From the NCBI RefSeq assembly GCF_028683135.1, contig NZ_JAJUBB010000002.1, forward strand, positions 124,001 to 188,000: DNA of 64,000 bases, read 5' to 3'. Shown here piece after piece: positions 60,172 to 64,000 of this stretch. The stretch comes from Enterovibrio qingdaonensis (GTDB taxonomy: Bacteria > Pseudomonadota > Gammaproteobacteria > Enterobacterales > Vibrionaceae). Position 1 is the first letter of the stretch; each line of letters opens with the position of its first letter. A program made the position numbers and the translations under genes. A model generated the notes under the pieces. It did no database searches. It had not been told where the DNA came from and was given only the letters and a program-made list of their open reading frames with translations.

Positions 60172-61620
60172 ATGGATTTGAACGCAGAAAAGAGCCTGTA
60201 TATCGACGGAAATTGGCAAGAGGGCATGACCACGGTTGCCAATATCAATCCGTCCAATATTTCAGAGTCTTTGGGTAATTTTGCGCAAGCAAGCGGCGCA
60301 CAGGTCAGGGATGCGATTGCCTCGGCCAAACGTGCACAGCCGTCATGGGAAAAAATGCCCATGGAGCAAAAGCAACGGATTTTGTACACCATCGGCGACG
60401 AGCTGATCGCGCGTTGTGATGAACTGGGTCGTCTCCTGTCTTCGGAAGAAGGAAAGCCGTTTGCAGAGGGACGTGGTGAGGTGTATCGCTCTGGGCAGTT
60501 TTTCCACTATTACGCGGCAGAAGTCCTTCGCCAAATGGGCGATATCGCGGATTCAGTGCGGCCGAATGTCACCGTGGAAGTGACGCGTGAAGCCGTGGGT
60601 GTGGTTGCCATTATCTCTCCGTGGAATTTCCCGACGGCGACGGCGTCATGGAAGATTGCACCTGCGCTCGCATTTGGTAATAGCGTGATCTGGAAGCCCG
60701 CTAACCTGACACCGGCAAGTGCCGTTGCATTGGCAGACATTATTCACCGTGCAGGCGTACCTGCAGGCGTATTCAACCTCCTGTTGGGATCCGGTGCGGA
60801 AGTGGGCAATGCACTAATAAACAGCCCAGACATTGATGCGGTGAGCTTTACGGGTTCTGTCGAAGTAGGGCGTCAAGTTGCAGCGGCCACTGCGCCAAAT
60901 TTCGTGCGATGCCAATTAGAAATGGGCAGCAAGAATGCCTTGGTTATTGCTGATGATGCAGACCTGTCTATCGCGGTCGAAGCGACCATTGCGGGGTCAT
61001 TTTCTGGTGCGGGGCAAAAGTGTACTGCATCGTCTCGCCTGATTGTTCTCGACAGTGTGCATGATGCCTATGTAGATGCCCTCACGAATAGAATTGCCGA
61101 GCTCAAAGTCGGACACGCGTTGGAAGACGGCGTGTTTATGGGGCCTGTTGTTGATGAGCGTCAATTGGAATCAAACCTCAAGTGGGTGGAAAGAGCAAAA
61201 GATCTCGGAGCCGAATTGGTGACCGGCGGGGAGCGTCTTTCAATGGGCCATGAAGGTTACTACATGGGGCCGACGCTTTTTATCAACACACAGAACAGTT
61301 GGGATATCAACCAAGAAGAGCTGTTTGCACCCATGGCGTGTGTTCAGCGCGTTAGCTCGATTGAAGAAGCGATTGAAACCGTCAACGAAACACGCTTTGG
61401 CTTAACTGCGGGTATCGTTACCTCAAGCCTTCGCAACAGTACCTTATTCAAACAACAAGCACAGACAGGTTGCGTCATGGTGAATCTGCCAACGGCGGGT
61501 ACTGACTATCACGTGCCTTTCGGTGGGCGAAAATCGTCAAGCTTTGGGCCGCGAGAGCAAGGGCTCTACGCGCGTGATTTCTACACCGTCGTTAAAACTG
61601 CGTACCAACGCGCTTACTAA
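60172..61620 (+). CDS. NAD(P)-dependent aldehyde dehydrogenase
   Basis: A 482-residue aldehyde dehydrogenase with catalytic Cys284 (GAGQKCTAS) and general-base Glu250 (LEMGSKN), the canonical 34-residue spacing. The Rossmann part has SPWNFPTATASWKIAPAL and FTGSVEVGRQVA. The closest feel is to succinate-semialdehyde or ketoglutarate-semialdehyde dehydrogenases, but this cannot be fixed. The frame opens at 60157, but AAGGAG lies six bases before the ATG at 60172, which is the real start. It oxidises an aldehyde made from the operon's substrate. Confidence 0.92.
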   Translation: MDLNAEKSLYIDGNWQEGMTTVANINPSNISESLGNFAQASGAQVRDAIASAKRAQPSWEKMPMEQKQRILYTIGDELIARCDELGRLLSSEEGKPFAEGRGEVYRSGQFFHYYAAEVLRQMGDIADSVRPNVTVEVTREAVGVVAIISPWNFPTATASWKIAPALAFGNSVIWKPANLTPASAVALADIIHRAGVPAGVFNLLLGSGAEVGNALINSPDIDAVSFTGSVEVGRQVAAATAPNFVRCQLEMGSKNALVIADDADLSIAVEATIAGSFSGAGQKCTASSRLIVLDSVHDAYVDALTNRIAELKVGHALEDGVFMGPVVDERQLESNLKWVERAKDLGAELVTGGERLSMGHEGYYMGPTLFINTQNSWDINQEELFAPMACVQRVSSIEEAIETVNETRFGLTAGIVTSSLRNSTLFKQQAQTGCVMVNLPTAGTDYHVPFGGRKSSSFGPREQGLYARDFYTVVKTAYQRAY

Positions 61621-61653
61621 GCCACTGTGCACAGCTAGGTGCAAGGAGAGGGT

Positions 61654-62643
61654 ATGTATCAAGACGAAATCATCGTTGATGGCTTGCAATATAGCCGCTG
61701 GGATCGCGCCTATTTTGAATCACTCAAAGACAGCGGTGTGACGGCTGTCCATGTGACCTTGGTGTATCACGAAACAGCAAGGGAAACGCTGTCTCGCTTT
61801 GCTGAATGGAATCTGCATTTTGAGCGTAATAGCGACCTCATTGTCCCCGTGATGACAATGGATGACGTTCGCATTGCAAAACAGCAAGGCAAAGTGGGTA
61901 TTTTTTTCGGTGCGCAGAATTGCTCGCCGATTGATGACGAAATTGGTTTGGTTGAGGTGATGCGAAAGCTTGGGCTTTTGATCATGCAGCTCACCTACAA
62001 CAACCAGAGTTTGCTCGCGACAGGCTGCTATGAGCAGGAAGATTCGGGCGTCACGCGATTCGGTAAGCAGGTCATCGAAGAGATGAATCGCGTTGGGATG
62101 ATCATCGATATGTCTCATAGTGCCGAACGTTCAACGTTAGAAGCGGTCGATCTGTCCTCACGACCAATCTGCATTAGCCATGCAAACCCTACAGTTGCCC
62201 ATGGCGCGTTGAGAAACAAGTCTGACGAAGTGATCCGTGCACTCACAGGGCGAGGCGGCTTGCTGGGCTTTAGCTTATATCCTTTCCATTTGCCCAATGG
62301 CAGTGACTGCACGTTAGAGGCGTTCTGTCAGATGGTAGCAGATGCGGCGAACGCTTATGGCGCGGAGCATTTAGCCATTGGTAGCGATCTTTGCCAAAAC
62401 CAGCCACAACGCGTGTTGGATTGGATGAGAAACGGACGTTGGTCAAAGAGCCTCGATTATGGAGAAGGCTCGGCCTCAAACGCGGGTTGGCCTGCGGCAT
62501 TGCCGTGGTTTAGAGATACCCGCGGACTGAAAAACATTTACAAGGGATTGCGCGATATTGGCTTTAGCGACGAAGAAACGGCCGGCATTCTCGGTCGAAA
62601 TTGGGGTCGCTTTTTGGACGCAGGCTTAGAGCCGAAGAAATAA
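61654..62643 (+). CDS. Membrane-dipeptidase (M19)-like protein lacking usual metal ligands
   Basis: A ~329-residue TIM-barrel protein of the M19 renal-dipeptidase family. It keeps MSHS, ISHANP and HLAIGSDLCQ (about residues 154, 170 and 240), but the N-terminal DGHxD metal motif is DGLQYSRW and the bridging Glu segment is GAQNC. The same altered form occurs in the dipeptidase-like genes of Pseudomonas betaine/dimethylglycine clusters (recalled, not checked). So it may act on a small N-methylated or quaternary substrate rather than dipeptides. AAGGAGAG precedes the ATG at 61654. Confidence 0.83.
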   Translation: MYQDEIIVDGLQYSRWDRAYFESLKDSGVTAVHVTLVYHETARETLSRFAEWNLHFERNSDLIVPVMTMDDVRIAKQQGKVGIFFGAQNCSPIDDEIGLVEVMRKLGLLIMQLTYNNQSLLATGCYEQEDSGVTRFGKQVIEEMNRVGMIIDMSHSAERSTLEAVDLSSRPICISHANPTVAHGALRNKSDEVIRALTGRGGLLGFSLYPFHLPNGSDCTLEAFCQMVADAANAYGAEHLAIGSDLCQNQPQRVLDWMRNGRWSKSLDYGEGSASNAGWPAALPWFRDTRGLKNIYKGLRDIGFSDEETAGILGRNWGRFLDAGLEPKK

Positions 62644-62723
62644 TTCGCAGTGCGGGAGCAATGCCCGCTTACAAGGAGTAGAGCTGGGGGAGCCCTCAGC
62701 TCGCAATGATGTGGAGACAGATA

Positions 62724-64000
62724 ATGTCTGGAGTACTCGATTCAGAGAAGGCTAACAATGAGCCCAAAGCACAGAGTGCATGGCAAAAGTTAGGCTTAGA
62801 TAATCCCGTTTTTTGGTTAAGTGGTGGCTTTCTTACTGCTTTTGTAATCACAGCGTTGGTCAACAATGAACTGCTTTCTAGCATGGTTAACCAAGGTTTT
62901 AGTTGGAGTGTGTCGTTCTTTGGCCCTTACTGGCAATTGTTGTTATTGGCGACATTTCTGATTGGTATTGCGTTGGCGTTTAGTCCGGGTACGGGCAAGG
63001 TTCGACTCGGAGCCATGGATAAACCTGAAATGGAAGGGTTTAAATGGCTGGCAATTATTCTCTGTACACTACTGGCAGGTGGTGGCGTGTTTTGGGCCGC
63101 TGCGGAACCTATTGCTCACTTTGTAAACCCACCGCCACTTTACGGTGTGCCGGAAGGGAATATTCAACGCCAGGCGTTTAACGCACTCGCGCAGTCGTTT
63201 ATGCACTGGGGCTTTTTAGCTTGGGCAATTCTGGGTACCTTAACGACCATTGTCTTGATGCACTTGCACTACGATAAAGGGTTGCCGCTTAAACCTCGAA
63301 CACTGCTTTATCCAGTCTTTGGTGACCGCGCAATGACAGGCTGGCTTGGTAACGTGATTGACGCGTGCTGCATCGTTGCGGTCGCGGCCGGTACCATCGG
63401 TCCCATTGGATTTCTTGGTCTTCAAATCAGCTATGCGCTGAACTTGCTCTTTGAATTACCTGATGGCTTTACGACGCAATTTATTATCATCCTTTTTGCC
63501 ATCGCAATTTACACCATTTCTGCGCTCAGTGGCGTTAACCGAGGCATTCAAATCCTTAGCCGTTATAACGTCATTTTGGCTGTCGGCTTGATGATTTACA
63601 TCCTGTTGGTTGGTCCTACAGATTTCATCATCAACGGTTACGTGCAAGGCGTGGGCACCATGGTAGACAACTTCATTCCTATGGCCACATTCCGCGGTGA
63701 TATGGGGTGGTTGAGCTGGTGGACGGTCTTCTTCTGGGGATGGTTCCTGGGTTATGGACCCATGATGGCAATCTTCATCGCGCGCATTTCCCGTGGCAGA
63801 ACGATTCGCCAATTGGTGACAACAATTGCGATTATCGCACCGCTTATCACCTGTTTCTGGTTCACCATTGTAGGCGGATCGGGTCTTGCGTTTGAAATGG
63901 CTGAACCGGGCTCAGTGAGCAAGGCATTTGAAGGGTTTAATCTGCCGGCTTCTTTGTTGGCGATTACACAGCAATTGCCTTTCCCGACGCTGATTTCCAT
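62724..64000 (+). CDS. BCCT-family betaine/carnitine/choline transporter (3' truncated by window)
   Basis: The first 425 codons of a BCCT transporter, open to the right edge. Translation begins MSGVLDSEKANNEPKAQSAW with GGAGA upstream; helices include GFLTAFVITALVNNELLSS, and the family motif GGVFWAAAEPIAHF is present (BCCT: GxxFWGxxEP), as is IARISRGRTIR near residue 355. BCCT carriers import quaternary ammonium compounds with Na+ or H+. It closes the RidA-ALDH-dipeptidase operon and supports a quaternary-amine substrate for it. A 12-helix protein of ~500-530 residues is expected, so about 80-100 residues are missing. Confidence 0.9.
   Translation, partial: MSGVLDSEKANNEPKAQSAWQKLGLDNPVFWLSGGFLTAFVITALVNNELLSSMVNQGFSWSVSFFGPYWQLLLLATFLIGIALAFSPGTGKVRLGAMDKPEMEGFKWLAIILCTLLAGGGVFWAAAEPIAHFVNPPPLYGVPEGNIQRQAFNALAQSFMHWGFLAWAILGTLTTIVLMHLHYDKGLPLKPRTLLYPVFGDRAMTGWLGNVIDACCIVAVAAGTIGPIGFLGLQISYALNLLFELPDGFTTQFIIILFAIAIYTISALSGVNRGIQILSRYNVILAVGLMIYILLVGPTDFIINGYVQGVGTMVDNFIPMATFRGDMGWLSWWTVFFWGWFLGYGPMMAIFIARISRGRTIRQLVTTIAIIAPLITCFWFTIVGGSGLAFEMAEPGSVSKAFEGFNLPASLLAITQQLPFPTLIS

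Noticed and set aside
1-64000. tRNA, rRNA, CRISPR arrays, IS elements, prophage genes
   Set aside because: None was recognised on either strand; no repeat-spacer pattern, transposase or phage structural gene is visible.

Overview
The window reads as a chromosome segment of a marine gammaproteobacterium, most likely Vibrionaceae (Vibrio / Enterovibrio / Grimontia / Photobacterium sphere; genus not resolvable here). Pointers are a GbpA-type chitin-binding LPMO behind a c-di-GMP-I riboswitch, a CpdP-type periplasmic cyclic-nucleotide phosphodiesterase, an ExeM/Xds-type secreted nuclease with a GlyGly-CTERM tail, several Vibrio-like porins, and many small lineage-specific proteins. No rRNA, tRNA, CRISPR array, IS element or integrase was found. 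The first gene (RND pump) is cut by the left edge and the last (BCCT transporter) by the right edge.

Layout. 0-12 kb: mostly housekeeping transport and stress genes (RND pump, ZntB, RarD, S33 peptidase, PilZ protein, DCC thiol oxidoreductase, RhtB exporter, peroxiredoxin, HxlR-KefG-KefB-GNAT run). 12-20 kb: riboswitch-gbpA, L,D-transpeptidase, DUF969-DUF979-pcp operon (probable 5-oxoproline peptide salvage), cpdP. 20.6-27.6 kb: a porin, then a reductive dehalogenase operon (TPR protein, Tat-exported RdhA with two Fe-S motifs, RdhB anchor, NosR/RdhC-like flavin and Fe-S membrane protein, small membrane protein) preceded by a near-consensus FNR site and followed by an AraC regulator. 27.6-34.7 kb: secreted DUF2314 and DUF2541 proteins, MerR-MATE pair, an orphan PotD, DcuB.

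35.0-47.1 kb is a self-contained catabolic island. An AcoR-type sigma-54 activator sits between two transcription units that both carry GG-N10-GC sigma-54 promoters, and a third such promoter precedes the terminal porin. Repeated TGTYGCR-type half-sites lie 80-150 bp upstream of each. The genes encode a 2-oxoacid/acetoin-dehydrogenase-like E1 alpha and beta, a free-standing lipoyl protein, a lipoyl-less E2 catalytic domain, a dedicated lipoate ligase, a Tat-exported gluconate-dehydrogenase-subunit-3-like protein with a GMC flavoprotein partner, a porin, and a divergent periplasmic VOC protein plus HupE/UreJ-like membrane protein. The proposed flow is porin uptake, oxidation of an alcohol by the GMC enzyme, and thiolytic cleavage of the product by the E1/E2 complex; the substrate is unknown. 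The island is bracketed by two diverged copies of the 3' end of one quinone-oxidoreductase gene, which suggests it is an insertion.

47.5-58.7 kb: small unrecognised proteins and lipoproteins, a porin-ExeM nuclease operon, an AraC regulator and thioredoxin 2. 58.7-64 kb: LysR regulator divergent from RidA, aldehyde dehydrogenase, an M19-dipeptidase-like protein missing usual metal ligands, and a BCCT transporter, probably one catabolic operon for a quaternary-amine-type compound.
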